A DNA stretch of 64,000 nucleotides from Paenibacillus massiliensis subsp. panacisoli DSM 21345 (GTDB lineage Bacteria > Bacillota > Bacilli > Paenibacillales > Paenibacillaceae): assembly GCF_000426545.1 (NCBI RefSeq), contig NZ_AUFO01000001.1, positions 124,001 through 188,000 of the forward strand. Direction: 5' to 3'. Each line of letters starts with the position of its first letter. The first letter of the stretch is position 1. Below the pieces are notes generated by a model. It was given only the letters and a program-made list of their open reading frames with translations. It was not told the origin of the DNA and made no database searches. Position numbers and translations under genes: made by a program. Positions 18,356 through 27,224 of the stretch are shown here, piece by piece.

Positions 18356-19987
18356 ATGAATATCGTTCCTGAGGCGCTTCGTGCAGGCTCGATCCTGGCC
18401 GAAGATTATGCACGAGGAACCGTTAAGGCAATGGAGTTGTATACATACGACATACGTCAAACGGATACCTATGCACTTCGGGCGAAGCGTCTGGATGCTA
18501 CTACTGAGCTGCGCATGAACCGTGAAGAGGTTGTGCGCTGTCTAGAATTATATAATACTCGTCACAATGCACATGAAGCTGTTAAGGCATCTTTGGACCG
18601 CCTTAAGCGGCCTGAGACACTGGTCATCGTAGGAGGGCAGCAGAGCGGACTTTTATCCGGTCAGTTGCTAGTTATTTACAAAGCTATCACGATTATCAAA
18701 ACAGCAAAAGAAGCAGAAGCGAAGCTCGGACGCCCTGTGGTACCTGTATTCTGGATTGCAGGTGAGGATCACGACTGGGATGAGGTTAACCAGAGCTACG
18801 TTATGTCAGGAGCCTCATCACCGCTCAAGCTGGCGCTCTCCGCCCAGCCATCGGGTCGTAGTCAGGTGAGCGAAGTGGAAATTACCAGCGAGGAATGGGC
18901 GCAGCTCCTGCGTGATCTGGAGCAGAATTTACCGGATTCTGAGCATAAGGGTCAGCTACTGGAGAACCTCCAAGGGCTATTGTATGCATCAGTTACATTA
19001 AGCGAAGCTTTTGCCAAGATCCTGGGGATGCTGTTTGGCCCATACGGACTCATTCTGCTGGATTCGGCAGATCCAGAGCTAAGACGGCTGGAGCAGGCTA
19101 TGTTCGAGCGTCTAATTCAGGAAAATGAAGTGCTGAATCGAGCCTATCAGCAGGCTGAACAACAGGTTATCGAGCGTGGCTACTCTCCACAAGCCGATGT
19201 AGTAGATGGAGGGGTGAACCTCTTCTACATTCATGAAGGAGAAAGACTATTACTATTTAGGCAACGGGATCGGTTCATGGATCGTCGTGGTCAAGTGGTG
19301 TTCAGTCAGGAGGAGTTGCTTCAGCAGCTTCGACTTCATCCCGAACGATTCAGCAACAATGTCCTCACACGGCCATTAATGCAGGATTACTTACTTCCAG
19401 TGCTAGGAACTGTGCTTGGCAATGGTGAAATCTCTTATTGGGCGTTGACCCGCCGAGCCTTTGAAGTCATGGGTATGGAAATGCCACCGTTGCTTCCACG
19501 CATGTCCTACACACTTGTGGAGCCAGTCGTGTATAAGTATATGACCAGGTACGATGTTACCTTCGGAGATGTATTGTATGGGCTGGATCAGAAGAAGCAG
19601 CAATGGCTGTCTGCTCAGGATGATTACGGAATGGAAGAAGAGTTCGGACGTGTCCGAAGCCAATTCCGTACATTATATGAACCTCTGCTTGAGCGGGCTA
19701 CGACGATTGAGAAAGGGCTGGCACGGGTGGGTGCAACGAATCAGTCCAAAATTGAAGAGCAACTGTCTTACCTAGAGTCGAAAGTACAGGAAGCCTTGGA
19801 GCGCAAGCATGAGACAGCCTTGAACCAGTGGAATCTGATGGGTGCATCGTTATTTCCGCTGGAGCGACCACAGGAGCGAGTGTATAATATACTTCTGTAT
19901 ATGAACCGTTACGGGAATCAGTTGCTTGAACAGCTTATGGATATTGAGCTGGATTGGGAGCATCTCCACCGAGTGGTGTATTTGTAA
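18356..19987 (+). CDS. bshC: Putative cysteine ligase BshC, bacillithiol synthesis
   Basis: A 543-residue cytosolic protein of the BshC family, which adds cysteine to glucosaminyl-malate in the last step of bacillithiol synthesis. Family marks are GGQQSGLLSGQLLVIYKA (around residue 97), PVFWIAGEDHDWDEVN (around residue 128), and the C-terminal coiled coil before the LYERATTIEKGL region. Length matches the family (about 540). The start ATG follows AGGAGGCC. Its position just before mraZ is ancestral in Bacilli; here ahcY and a minus-strand cassette have come between. Confidence 0.93.
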   Translation: MNIVPEALRAGSILAEDYARGTVKAMELYTYDIRQTDTYALRAKRLDATTELRMNREEVVRCLELYNTRHNAHEAVKASLDRLKRPETLVIVGGQQSGLLSGQLLVIYKAITIIKTAKEAEAKLGRPVVPVFWIAGEDHDWDEVNQSYVMSGASSPLKLALSAQPSGRSQVSEVEITSEEWAQLLRDLEQNLPDSEHKGQLLENLQGLLYASVTLSEAFAKILGMLFGPYGLILLDSADPELRRLEQAMFERLIQENEVLNRAYQQAEQQVIERGYSPQADVVDGGVNLFYIHEGERLLLFRQRDRFMDRRGQVVFSQEELLQQLRLHPERFSNNVLTRPLMQDYLLPVLGTVLGNGEISYWALTRRAFEVMGMEMPPLLPRMSYTLVEPVVYKYMTRYDVTFGDVLYGLDQKKQQWLSAQDDYGMEEEFGRVRSQFRTLYEPLLERATTIEKGLARVGATNQSKIEEQLSYLESKVQEALERKHETALNQWNLMGASLFPLERPQERVYNILLYMNRYGNQLLEQLMDIELDWEHLHRVVYL

Positions 19988-19990
19988 GGG

Positions 19991-20024
19991 AACATCCTTG
20001 CTGAGCGAGGATGTCCATATTTTC
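19991..20024 (+). other. Hairpin between bshC and ahcY
   Basis: ACATCCT (19992) and AGGATGT (20008) form a seven-base-pair stem around a nine-base loop, followed by CCATATTTT. It is a weak terminator or attenuator candidate just before the ahcY ribosome binding site. Confidence 0.4.
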
Positions 20025-20039
20025 AAAGGAGGCAGTACT

Positions 20040-21305
20040 ATGACATCGGCATCTCTCCAAAATAGCATCATCACAGATATTTCACTTGCGGGTGAAGGTC
20101 ATCTGAAAATTGATTGGGTAGAAGCGCACATGCCAGTGCTCAATCGGATTCGCAAGCAATTTGAAGCAGAGCAGCCGTTCGCTGGCTTGAAGGTAACGAT
20201 CTGTCTTCATCTTGAGGCCAAGACAGCGTATCTTGCCAAAGTGGTCCAGGCGGGCGGCGCTGAAGTAACAATTACCGGAAGTAACCCACTATCTACACAG
20301 GATGATGTATGTGCAGCCTTGGTGGAGGACGGAGTTACAGTATTCGCGAAATACAATCCTGATCCGTCAGAATTCAAGGCGCTGCAGATCAAGGCTTTGG
20401 AGACCAAGCCGGACCTGATTATTGATGATGGTGGGGACCTCGTGACCTTGCTGGAATCCGAACGTCCAGATTTGGCTGCTACCATTCGTGGTGGAGCCGA
20501 AGAGACTACGACAGGTATTATCCGCCTCAAGGCGCTTGCTAAGGAAGGTAATTTGAAGTTCCCGATGGTGGCTGTCAATGATGCCTATTGTAAATATTTG
20601 TTCGACAACCGCTATGGTACCGGGCAATCTGCATTTGATGGCATTATCCGTACTACTAACTTAGTCATTGCTGGCAAGACGGTAGTCGTTGTAGGCTACG
20701 GCTGGTGCGGTAAGGGAGTAGCGATGCGTGCCAAGGGACTTGGAGCCAATGTAATTGTGACGGAAGTAGATGCGATCAAGGCTGTAGAGGCGCATATGGA
20801 CGGCTTCCATGTCATGCCGATGGTAGAGGCTGCCAAGCAGGGTGACTTCTTCATTACGGTTACTGGGAATAAAGCAGTTATCTCTGGAGAGCATTTTGAT
20901 GTCATGAAGGATGGAGCTGTATTGAGCAATGCAGGGCACTTCGATGTAGAGGTGAGCAAGCCAGCAATGCTGGAGCGTTCAAGCTCTGTACGGACGGTGC
21001 GCCGTAATATCGAGGAGTATACCTTCAAGGACGGACGCAAAATGTATCTGATTGCCGAAGGTCGCCTGGTCAACCTGGCTGCTGCTGACGGGCATCCTGC
21101 TGAGATTATGGATACAACCTTTGCGCTGCAAGCACTTGGTCTGAAGTATGTGAACGATCACTATAATGAGCTGCAAGCAACAGTCGTGAATGTGCCTTAT
21201 GAGATTGATGAGCAGGTAGCACGCTTCAAGCTGGAGAGCCTGGGCATTGGCATTGATACGCTGAGCGAAGAGCAGATCAAATATCTGGATAGCTGGAACG
21301 CTTGA
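20040..21305 (+). CDS. ahcY: S-adenosylhomocysteine hydrolase
   Basis: A 421-residue enzyme that cleaves S-adenosylhomocysteine to adenosine and homocysteine, renewing the methylation cycle. The NAD-binding motif is VVGYGWCGKG (near residue 218), and the substrate region has AETTTGIIRL and NDAYCKYLFDNRYGTGQS. The short length and lack of the usual C-terminal K/Y tail match the archaeal/Thermotoga-like form. The frame extends to 19926 within bshC, but AAAGGAGG lies before the ATG at 20040. Many Bacillus use the Pfs/LuxS route instead, so this is a noteworthy choice of pathway. Confidence 0.93.
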   Translation: MTSASLQNSIITDISLAGEGHLKIDWVEAHMPVLNRIRKQFEAEQPFAGLKVTICLHLEAKTAYLAKVVQAGGAEVTITGSNPLSTQDDVCAALVEDGVTVFAKYNPDPSEFKALQIKALETKPDLIIDDGGDLVTLLESERPDLAATIRGGAEETTTGIIRLKALAKEGNLKFPMVAVNDAYCKYLFDNRYGTGQSAFDGIIRTTNLVIAGKTVVVVGYGWCGKGVAMRAKGLGANVIVTEVDAIKAVEAHMDGFHVMPMVEAAKQGDFFITVTGNKAVISGEHFDVMKDGAVLSNAGHFDVEVSKPAMLERSSSVRTVRRNIEEYTFKDGRKMYLIAEGRLVNLAAADGHPAEIMDTTFALQALGLKYVNDHYNELQATVVNVPYEIDEQVARFKLESLGIGIDTLSEEQIKYLDSWNA

Positions 21306-21326
21306 TTTGGAGTAAACAGGATCACA

Positions 21327-21381
21327 AATAAAGCGACGATATCAGACGGACATGGAGTCCTTTGATATCGTCGCTTTATTT
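21327..21381. terminator. Long bidirectional terminator after ahcY
   Basis: AAATAAAGCGACGATATCA pairs perfectly with its complement at 21362-21381. A and T ends on both sides let it serve ahcY and the convergent minus-strand cassette. Confidence 0.85.
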
Positions 21382-21389
21382 ATGTGTGC

Positions 21390-21668
21390 TTAGCTTTTTC
21401 TCTTCTTAAAACCAATGATGATGATCGGTACTAAAGCCAATATACCAATAGCGAACAATATAACCGAAAGAGGGGGAGTGGTTGTCGCAGGCTCACTAAA
21501 ATCAAATGAAGCGGATCCCATAATGATTGCACCATCTCTGGTTGTCGGGCTAGATCGCTCTGACTTGATTTGTTTAATTTTCTGATCGAACAAGGACTTC
21601 GTAATGGTCTTGGTGGAACTGGGGTTAAGGTTATTGATATTAAGTTTATCCGTAGTGCTTAGGTCCAT
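21390..21668 (-). CDS. C-terminal membrane-anchor part of a broken surface protein
   Basis: Ninety-two codons from the ATG at 21668, ending in a hydrophobic helix (SVILFAIGILALVPIIIIGF) and a KKRKS tail, as in membrane-anchored surface proteins. No signal peptide and no well-placed ribosome site exist here. The frame is open upstream to about 21722 (reading TIRPSALLIEGGDQERVM) and overlaps the end of the preceding gene in a different frame. I infer this is the distal half of the 21695-22177 gene, split by a one-base frameshift. Function unknown. Low confidence that it is translated on its own. Confidence 0.5.
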   Translation of the reverse strand: MDLSTTDKLNINNLNPSSTKTITKSLFDQKIKQIKSERSSPTTRDGAIIMGSASFDFSEPATTTPPLSVILFAIGILALVPIIIIGFKKRKS

Positions 21669-21694
21669 AACTCGTTCTTGATCTCCACCCTCAA

Positions 21695-22177
21695 TCAGTA
21701 AGGCTGAAGGCCGTATCGTATGTCATCAATGAGCTTTAGCTGTTCATCAGGGTGAAGATTCGTTTCAACTGCCGTAATTACGCTTTCAGGATATACAAAA
21801 GTGCTAATACTCGATACCTTCCACTGTCCTGAATCATTATTACTATAAATGGTTCCAGTATCTTGCTCGTTAACACTAATTGAAAATACATAACCGCTAA
21901 AATTAGTATCACTGTTATATACATCATCAGAAATCGTATAGAAGGCTCTTCCGTCGCTTAATTTAGCTTTAGTAAAATCTTCGTTTTCAGTTAAACCATA
22001 GTCTTCTTTCACCGCATTTAGAGAATCTAGGTAATTTGCTCTAAAATCTGCTTCGATTTCTTTCCTAATTTGAGGCTCGGGAATTCCTTCATTAGCATGG
22101 GCTAAGGAATCCGTATCAAAGCTAAATAAAAATATACTCAACACAATACATAGTGTATAAATAAATGTTCTTTTCAA
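21695..22177 (-). CDS. Secreted protein of unknown function, probably the N-terminal half of a frameshifted gene
   Basis: A 160-residue protein. The frame extends to 22210, but AAGGAGGG precedes a TTG at 22177, which begins a clear signal peptide (KRTFIYTLCIVLSIFLFSF, cleaved near AHA). The mature part is acidic and polar, with no motif I recognise. It ends at a TGA inside a region where another frame continues to a C-terminal membrane helix, so the native protein was probably about 260 residues with both signal peptide and anchor. AT-rich composition differs from the flanking genes and suggests acquisition. Confidence 0.6.
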   Translation of the reverse strand: MKRTFIYTLCIVLSIFLFSFDTDSLAHANEGIPEPQIRKEIEADFRANYLDSLNAVKEDYGLTENEDFTKAKLSDGRAFYTISDDVYNSDTNFSGYVFSISVNEQDTGTIYSNNDSGQWKVSSISTFVYPESVITAVETNLHPDEQLKLIDDIRYGLQPY

Positions 22178-22243
22178 TGTGTTACCCTCCTTAAAATATG
22201 TTTTACGCAAAATGATAACTCTTGTTTTACAATTATAAATTAT

Positions 22244-22670
22244 TTACTTCACATAAACGGTGCTCAAGGTGTTTCGCCAATCCCAAGCACTATTGCTTAC
22301 AAATTCATTGTAATTTTTTAATATATCCTGTCCCGTCAGCGGGATCGATGTAATAAACATTTCGAACTGATTTATTTGTGTCTTGATAGTAGCCCTTTAT
22401 TAAAAGAGCATGTCCATTACCATCCGTCCAAGCGATGGCAGCACTAAGGTTCATGTTTTTATCAATGTTACTTATAATTTCGCCAAATGACACGCTATTA
22501 AGAATGGTTGTTGATCTTATATTCCAGTTAGATAAGGCATTCTTCATATCGATTACAGTGCCTGTCTTATTAACTGCTGAACCATAGATCTTTGTAACAA
22601 TTTGTGATTGAGTTGCATTTGCGCCGAGATAGTTTGCCAACATGCTTGTAACAGCAGCCCAACATTCCAA
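22244..22670 (-). pseudogene. Papain-like (C39/C70-like) cysteine protease fragment, frameshifted
   Basis: The uninterrupted frame 22305-22670 encodes ECWAAVTSMLANYLG (nucleophile Cys), GNGHALLIKGYY (His) and IDPADGTG (Asp), the triad layout of small secreted papain-like/C39-like proteases. It starts at a TTG only one codon before the catalytic Cys block, with TAA two codons upstream, so signal peptide and N-terminus are missing. At the 3' end, dropping one A from the A6 tract (complement of 22314-22319) lets the protein continue NYNEFVSNSAWDWRNTL to a stop at 22244, a natural-looking end. Both defects point to a dead gene. Confidence 0.6.
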
Positions 22671-22864
22671 ACTTTAATCTGGATTTATTTGTAACAAACT
22701 TAACAATAACTTACGCGCGACGTCGAAGTAAGATGAATAGTGTCGAATTGGGAAAAATATAATTATTTTACATTTATTATTTGAAATTATAAGTTTTTCT
22801 TTGTTTTTGGAACTTGCGTAGATAAAGGGTTTTGATTTTTTTTAACGAATCTATTATGCTTAGG

Positions 22865-22898
22865 TGGTGGAAAGTGGGTCAAAGTGGGAGATTGGGGT
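22865..22898 (+). promoter_or_regulatory. Putative MraZ operator (10-base-spaced TGGG repeats)
   Basis: TGGT at 22865, TGGG at 22875 and TGGG at 22885 recur at exactly 10 bases, with a fourth imperfect GGGG near 22894. MraZ is known to repress its own operon by binding such TGGG direct repeats ahead of mraZ. The upstream spacer (22671-22864) is AT-rich. TATTAT at 22852 is a possible -10, but no good -35 is seen. Confidence 0.6.
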
Positions 22899-22916
22899 AA
22901 GGAGTTGAGCTAAACG

Positions 22917-23354
22917 GTGTTTATGGGGGAGTTCCAACATAGCATGGATGACAAAGGGCGCTTAACTGTCCCATCCAAATTCCGTGATGCTCTCGGAGCC
23001 TCATTTGTCGTTACCCGCGGTCTTGACCAATGCTTATTCGTATATCCCATGGAAGAGTGGGGCAATATGGAGCAGAAGCTAAAAGCACTGCCGATGATGA
23101 AAGCCGATGCACGCGCCTTCAGTCGCTTTTTTTTCTCGGGGGCAACCGAATGTGAACTGGATAAGCAAGGCCGGGTTCATTTGCCTGGAAATCTGCGCGA
23201 ATATGCCAAGCTGGATAAGGATTGTGTGGTGCTTGGGGTATCCTCGCGCGTAGAGATATGGAGCAAGGAGACGTGGGAGCAGTATTTCAACGAGTCAGAG
23301 CATACTTTTAATGAGATTGCCGAGAAACTGGTTGATTTTAACTTTGAATTATAA
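22917..23354 (+). CDS. mraZ: Transcriptional regulator MraZ
   Basis: A 145-residue AbrB-like DNA-binding protein with two tandem MraZ repeats, each with the DxxGR signature (DDKGRL near residue 11, DKQGRV near residue 83). The [16 protein letters not shown] block is typical. It controls the dcw cluster by binding TGGG repeats, which are visible just upstream. The start GTG gives the family N-terminus MFMGEFQHS. The AAGGAG site is about 12 bases away, longer than usual. First gene of the division/cell-wall operon. Confidence 0.95.
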   Translation: MFMGEFQHSMDDKGRLTVPSKFRDALGASFVVTRGLDQCLFVYPMEEWGNMEQKLKALPMMKADARAFSRFFFSGATECELDKQGRVHLPGNLREYAKLDKDCVVLGVSSRVEIWSKETWEQYFNESEHTFNEIAEKLVDFNFEL

Positions 23355-23372
23355 TGTCTGGAGGTCTAACGC

Positions 23373-24323
23373 TTGTTTCACCATATTACCGTACTCAAGG
23401 AAGAAGCGACGGATGCTCTGCAGATCAAGCAGGACGGGATTTACGTGGATTGTACACTAGGTGGGGCAGGGCATAGCTCTGTTATTGTGTCCCAGCTAGG
23501 TCCACAAGGAAGACTTATAGCCTTCGATCAGGATGACTGGGCACATGAAAATGCACAGCACAAGCTTGCGGAGTATATGGACAGAGTCACCTTGGTTAAG
23601 TCCAACTTCCGACATCTGCAAGAGGAGTTAGCGCGCTTGAACGTGCCAATGCTGAATGGGGTTCCCCAGGTAGATGGCATTTTGATGGATCTTGGAGTCT
23701 CATCACCTCAGTTCGATGAAGGCGATCGGGGCTTCAGCTATAATCACGATGCTCCGCTAGATATGCGAATGGATCAGGACGGTCCTCTTACCGCCAGAGA
23801 CATCGTGAACGAATGGAGCGAGCAGGAGATTGCGCGCATTTTGTATCAATACGGTGAAGAGAAATTCTCCAGAAGGATTGCGAAAGGGATTGTGGAGTAT
23901 CGTGTGCATACCCCAATCGAGACAACAGGTCAACTGGTTGAATTGATCAAGGAAGGAATTCCTGCTGCTGCCAGACGAACGGGCGGCCATCCCGCGAAGC
24001 GAAGCTTTCAGGCTTTGCGGATCGCTGTCAATGATGAGCTTGGGGCACTAGAGGATGTGCTTCATCAGTCTGTCAATTGCCTGGCGCCCGGTGGGCGTGT
24101 ATCTGTGATTACCTTCCATTCGCTTGAGGACCGGATTTGCAAGCAGATTTTTGCAAGCTATCTGGAGAAATGCACATGCCCGCCAGATTTCCCAATGTGT
24201 GTATGTGGTCGCAAGGGAATCTTGAAGCTGGTCAATCGCAAGCCGCTGGTGGCTGGCGAGGAGGAGCTGAAGTTGAATCCTCGTTCTCGTTCTGCGAAGC
24301 TACGTGCGGCGGAGAAGCTGTGA
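23373..24323 (+). CDS. rsmH: 16S rRNA (cytosine-1402-N4) methyltransferase RsmH
   Basis: A 316-residue SAM-dependent methyltransferase that modifies C1402 in the ribosomal P site. The SAM motif is [11 protein letters not shown] (around residue 25), and [22 protein letters not shown] and the C-terminal [13 protein letters not shown] are family marks. The start is TTG behind TGGAGGTC. The usual second gene of the dcw cluster, 18 bases after mraZ. Confidence 0.96.
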   Translation: MFHHITVLKEEATDALQIKQDGIYVDCTLGGAGHSSVIVSQLGPQGRLIAFDQDDWAHENAQHKLAEYMDRVTLVKSNFRHLQEELARLNVPMLNGVPQVDGILMDLGVSSPQFDEGDRGFSYNHDAPLDMRMDQDGPLTARDIVNEWSEQEIARILYQYGEEKFSRRIAKGIVEYRVHTPIETTGQLVELIKEGIPAAARRTGGHPAKRSFQALRIAVNDELGALEDVLHQSVNCLAPGGRVSVITFHSLEDRICKQIFASYLEKCTCPPDFPMCVCGRKGILKLVNRKPLVAGEEELKLNPRSRSAKLRAAEKL

Positions 24324-24360
24324 TTTTGAAAAAAATATGATTAAGATAAGGAGCGATTGG

Positions 24361-24768
24361 ATGGCTTATACACGCGGAAATCTTGCTGTCAAGCAAAAAG
24401 AAGAGCAGCAGCGATCGAGTCAGCAGCGCTACCGGGAGACGACGAAGGTTGTAACCCGGCGGCGTGAGCTACCGATTCGGGAGAAGCTGTTGTATTTGAC
24501 GACGATTGTGGCCTGTGTAGTGGTTGCCGGATTTTTAATTGGGCGCTATGCACAGATGTATCAACTTAATACGTCGATTCATAGGGCAGATGTAGCAATC
24601 AGTACATTGAATACATCCATAGCCGAGCTTCAGGTGGAGAAGGAGAAGCTTGAGAATCAGGTTTTGCCAAAGGCAAAAGAACTGGGTTACATAGAGCCAA
24701 CGCAGCTGCCCATTCGTGTGAAGCAAAATGTGACGTCTAGCGTATCTACTGAGAGCAATAGTAAATAG
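24361..24768 (+). CDS. ftsL: Cell division protein FtsL
   Basis: A 135-residue bitopic division protein: a basic cytosolic N-terminus of about 45 residues, one membrane helix (LLYLTTIVACVVVAGFLIG), then a short extracellular coiled coil (ADVAISTLNTSIAELQVEKEKL) that pairs with DivIC and DivIB. An ATG at 24304 overlaps rsmH, but AAGGAGCG precedes the ATG at 24361, which I prefer. Sequence conservation in FtsL is low; assignment rests on topology and on position between rsmH and pbpB. Confidence 0.85.
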   Translation: MAYTRGNLAVKQKEEQQRSSQQRYRETTKVVTRRRELPIREKLLYLTTIVACVVVAGFLIGRYAQMYQLNTSIHRADVAISTLNTSIAELQVEKEKLENQVLPKAKELGYIEPTQLPIRVKQNVTSSVSTESNSK

Positions 24769-24792
24769 CAGCGGATAGAAAGGTTGAATGTC

Positions 24793-27090
24793 ATGTTGAA
24801 AAGAGTAAAGCTACGCTCCCTGCTAATTCTGGGTTGTGTAACCTTCTTTTTTCTCGTGCTGGTGTTCCGCGTGTTCTGGATTCAGGTGGTAAATGGGGAG
24901 GAATGGCAGGACCAGGTTCAGACCATGATCCAGAAAGATCAGGTAATTAAGGCCAGCAGGGGAACAATTACTGACCGTAACAATGACGTTCTGGCTACCG
25001 ACGCTCCCGCATATACCGTTGTAGTGAATCCGAAGATCATTCAGGAATACAATCTGGAGGATGAAGTCGTAGCTCGTCTCCACACGTTACTGAACAAGCC
25101 GGAGTCCGAAATCAAACAGCATGTGCGCAACAAGAAAGAGGATGGGGAGTATCGTGAATATCGTGAGGTGCGTCAGGAGGGCTGGAAGATTGAGCCTGCT
25201 CTTGCACGCAAGATTGACGAATTCAATGAAGAGCTGAAGCAGAAGCACAAAGTGCTTAACGCCGTGTTCACGGTGAAGGAGACCAAGCGTTTCTACCCAC
25301 AGAACAACTTGGCTGCCCATGTGTTGGGGTATGTGAACAAGGAGGGAAATGCTGTAACTGGCCTTGAGGCCTATTACGATAATGAGCTGAAGGGGATAGA
25401 CGGCAAGCTCCTCTACGAGCGGGATCGCAAAGGGGTTAGCCTTCCGAACTCGGAGCAGGTCTATGAGCCAGCTGTCAATGGTAAAAAGTTAAGGCTGACA
25501 ATCGACGACAAGATTCAATATTATATTGAAGAGGCAATGGAGGAGGCTTTTGCCAAATACAACCCGATCAGTATGACGGTGATTGCAGCAGATCCCAAGA
25601 CGATGGAGATTTTAGGCATGGCCAATCTGCCAACCTATGACCCCAATACGTATGGTCAGACCAAGGATCAGAAGAACTTTATTAATCATGCTCTTCAGTC
25701 GATCTATGAGCCGGGATCAACCTTCAAAATTGTAACGCTTGCCGGTGCAGTGGAGGAGAAAATGTTCAACCCGAATGCTCATTTTGTCTCCCAGAGAACC
25801 GTAATAGGTGGCTTCCGAATCAGTGATAACGGTCGATACTATGGAGATATGTCATATCTGGCTGGGGTTAAACGTTCAAGTAACATAGCCTTTGTCAATC
25901 TGGGCTTCCGTATGCTAGGTCGGGAGAAGCTCCGCCATTATATTGATGAATTCGGTTTTGGTAGCAAGACAGGGATTGATCTCCCTGCTGAGGTACCGTC
26001 TCCAATCAAAGAGCTTGTCTATGATTCCGAAGTGGCTGCTGCTGCCTATGGTCATGGTCTTGTACAGGTTACGCCGATCCAGCAGGTGGCAGCGATCTCA
26101 GCCATCGCAAATGGTGGTAAGCTCATGGAGCCGCATGTCGTCAAAGATATTATAGATACAGAGACTGGGGCAATACAAACCATTCAACCAAAGGTAATCC
26201 GTCAAGTCATCTCCGAGAAGTCTGCGAAGGATGTCAGCGGTTATCTGGAGCAGGTAGTAGCTGACCGCGATATCGGTACTGGGCGCTACGCATACATAGA
26301 TGGTTATCGTGTAGCGGGTAAGACAGGAACGGCGCGTAAGGTTGTTAACGGAAAATATGATGAGAACAAGGACGTAGTGTCATTTATCGGCTTTGCACCC
26401 GTCGATGATCCGAAGATAGCAGTGCTGGTCGTAATTGACGAACCGCGTGTAGCCAATGTTGGGGGCGGTACAGCAGCTGCTCCGATCTTCAAGGAAATTG
26501 TCTCTCAATCCCTGCAGTATATGGGCGTGCCTAAGGCTAATAGCAAGGGAGAAGGCGAGAAGAAGACGTCCAAAGCCTTTAAGCCCTTCAATGCTCCACA
26601 GCTAACAGGCAAGACGAGAAAAGATGCCCAAAATATGCTACTACAGCAAGGTGTAGCTTATGAGACAGTCGGTAAGGGTTCTACCGTTGTCCGTCAATAT
26701 CCAGCACCTTCTGCGCTAATGACTCCGGGCCAGCGGATGTATTTGCTGACAGAGGATAGCGGTAATATGGAGATTCCGGATTTGACAGGAGTGTCGTTAC
26801 GAGACAGCCTGGAGCTACTGACCTTGATGAAGATTAGTGCGAAGATTGATGGAGAAGGCTATGTTATTCGTCAGAAAGAAGAGAAGCAGGGGGATAAGCG
26901 AGTGCTCTCGCTCTTGCTGCAGCCTGCAAAGGAGACGGTGACAGGCGTCGTTCCAGAGCTATCTGAAGATACGAATGAGGAGACAGACGGGAAGACGCAG
27001 GAAGAGGATACAGATGCACCTGGGGATTCAGCGGATGAATCCGGGGTTGAATTAGAATCAGAGGCATCTAGTACCACCTCTGCTCCTTAA
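24793..27090 (+). CDS. pbpB: Division-specific class B penicillin-binding protein (PBP2B type) with PASTA domains
   Basis: A 765-residue septal transpeptidase. An N-terminal helix (about 12-32) is followed by the pedestal domain, then transpeptidase motifs S309-TFK, S362-SN and K510-TG. Two PASTA domains follow (about 595-700, starting APQLTGKTRKDAQ and MEIPDLTGVSLRD). The last 45 residues are a D/E/S/T-rich tail ending TTSAP, longer than in B. subtilis PBP2B. The TTG at 24784 touches the GAAAGG site, so I use the ATG at 24793. It works with a SEDS glycosyltransferase at the septum. Confidence 0.93.
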   Translation: MLKRVKLRSLLILGCVTFFFLVLVFRVFWIQVVNGEEWQDQVQTMIQKDQVIKASRGTITDRNNDVLATDAPAYTVVVNPKIIQEYNLEDEVVARLHTLLNKPESEIKQHVRNKKEDGEYREYREVRQEGWKIEPALARKIDEFNEELKQKHKVLNAVFTVKETKRFYPQNNLAAHVLGYVNKEGNAVTGLEAYYDNELKGIDGKLLYERDRKGVSLPNSEQVYEPAVNGKKLRLTIDDKIQYYIEEAMEEAFAKYNPISMTVIAADPKTMEILGMANLPTYDPNTYGQTKDQKNFINHALQSIYEPGSTFKIVTLAGAVEEKMFNPNAHFVSQRTVIGGFRISDNGRYYGDMSYLAGVKRSSNIAFVNLGFRMLGREKLRHYIDEFGFGSKTGIDLPAEVPSPIKELVYDSEVAAAAYGHGLVQVTPIQQVAAISAIANGGKLMEPHVVKDIIDTETGAIQTIQPKVIRQVISEKSAKDVSGYLEQVVADRDIGTGRYAYIDGYRVAGKTGTARKVVNGKYDENKDVVSFIGFAPVDDPKIAVLVVIDEPRVANVGGGTAAAPIFKEIVSQSLQYMGVPKANSKGEGEKKTSKAFKPFNAPQLTGKTRKDAQNMLLQQGVAYETVGKGSTVVRQYPAPSALMTPGQRMYLLTEDSGNMEIPDLTGVSLRDSLELLTLMKISAKIDGEGYVIRQKEEKQGDKRVLSLLLQPAKETVTGVVPELSEDTNEETDGKTQEEDTDAPGDSADESGVELESEASSTTSAP

Positions 27091-27224
27091 TAGCAGGTTC
27101 TTCAAGAGCAGGCTCTTCGGTGGTTTTATCTAGTAGGGACAAATGTTCTAAACCCGCTGAGATTCGAATAGTCATGATGTAGACAAGTCATGAGCTAATG
27201 GATCTTAAGCGGGGAGGGAACGGT

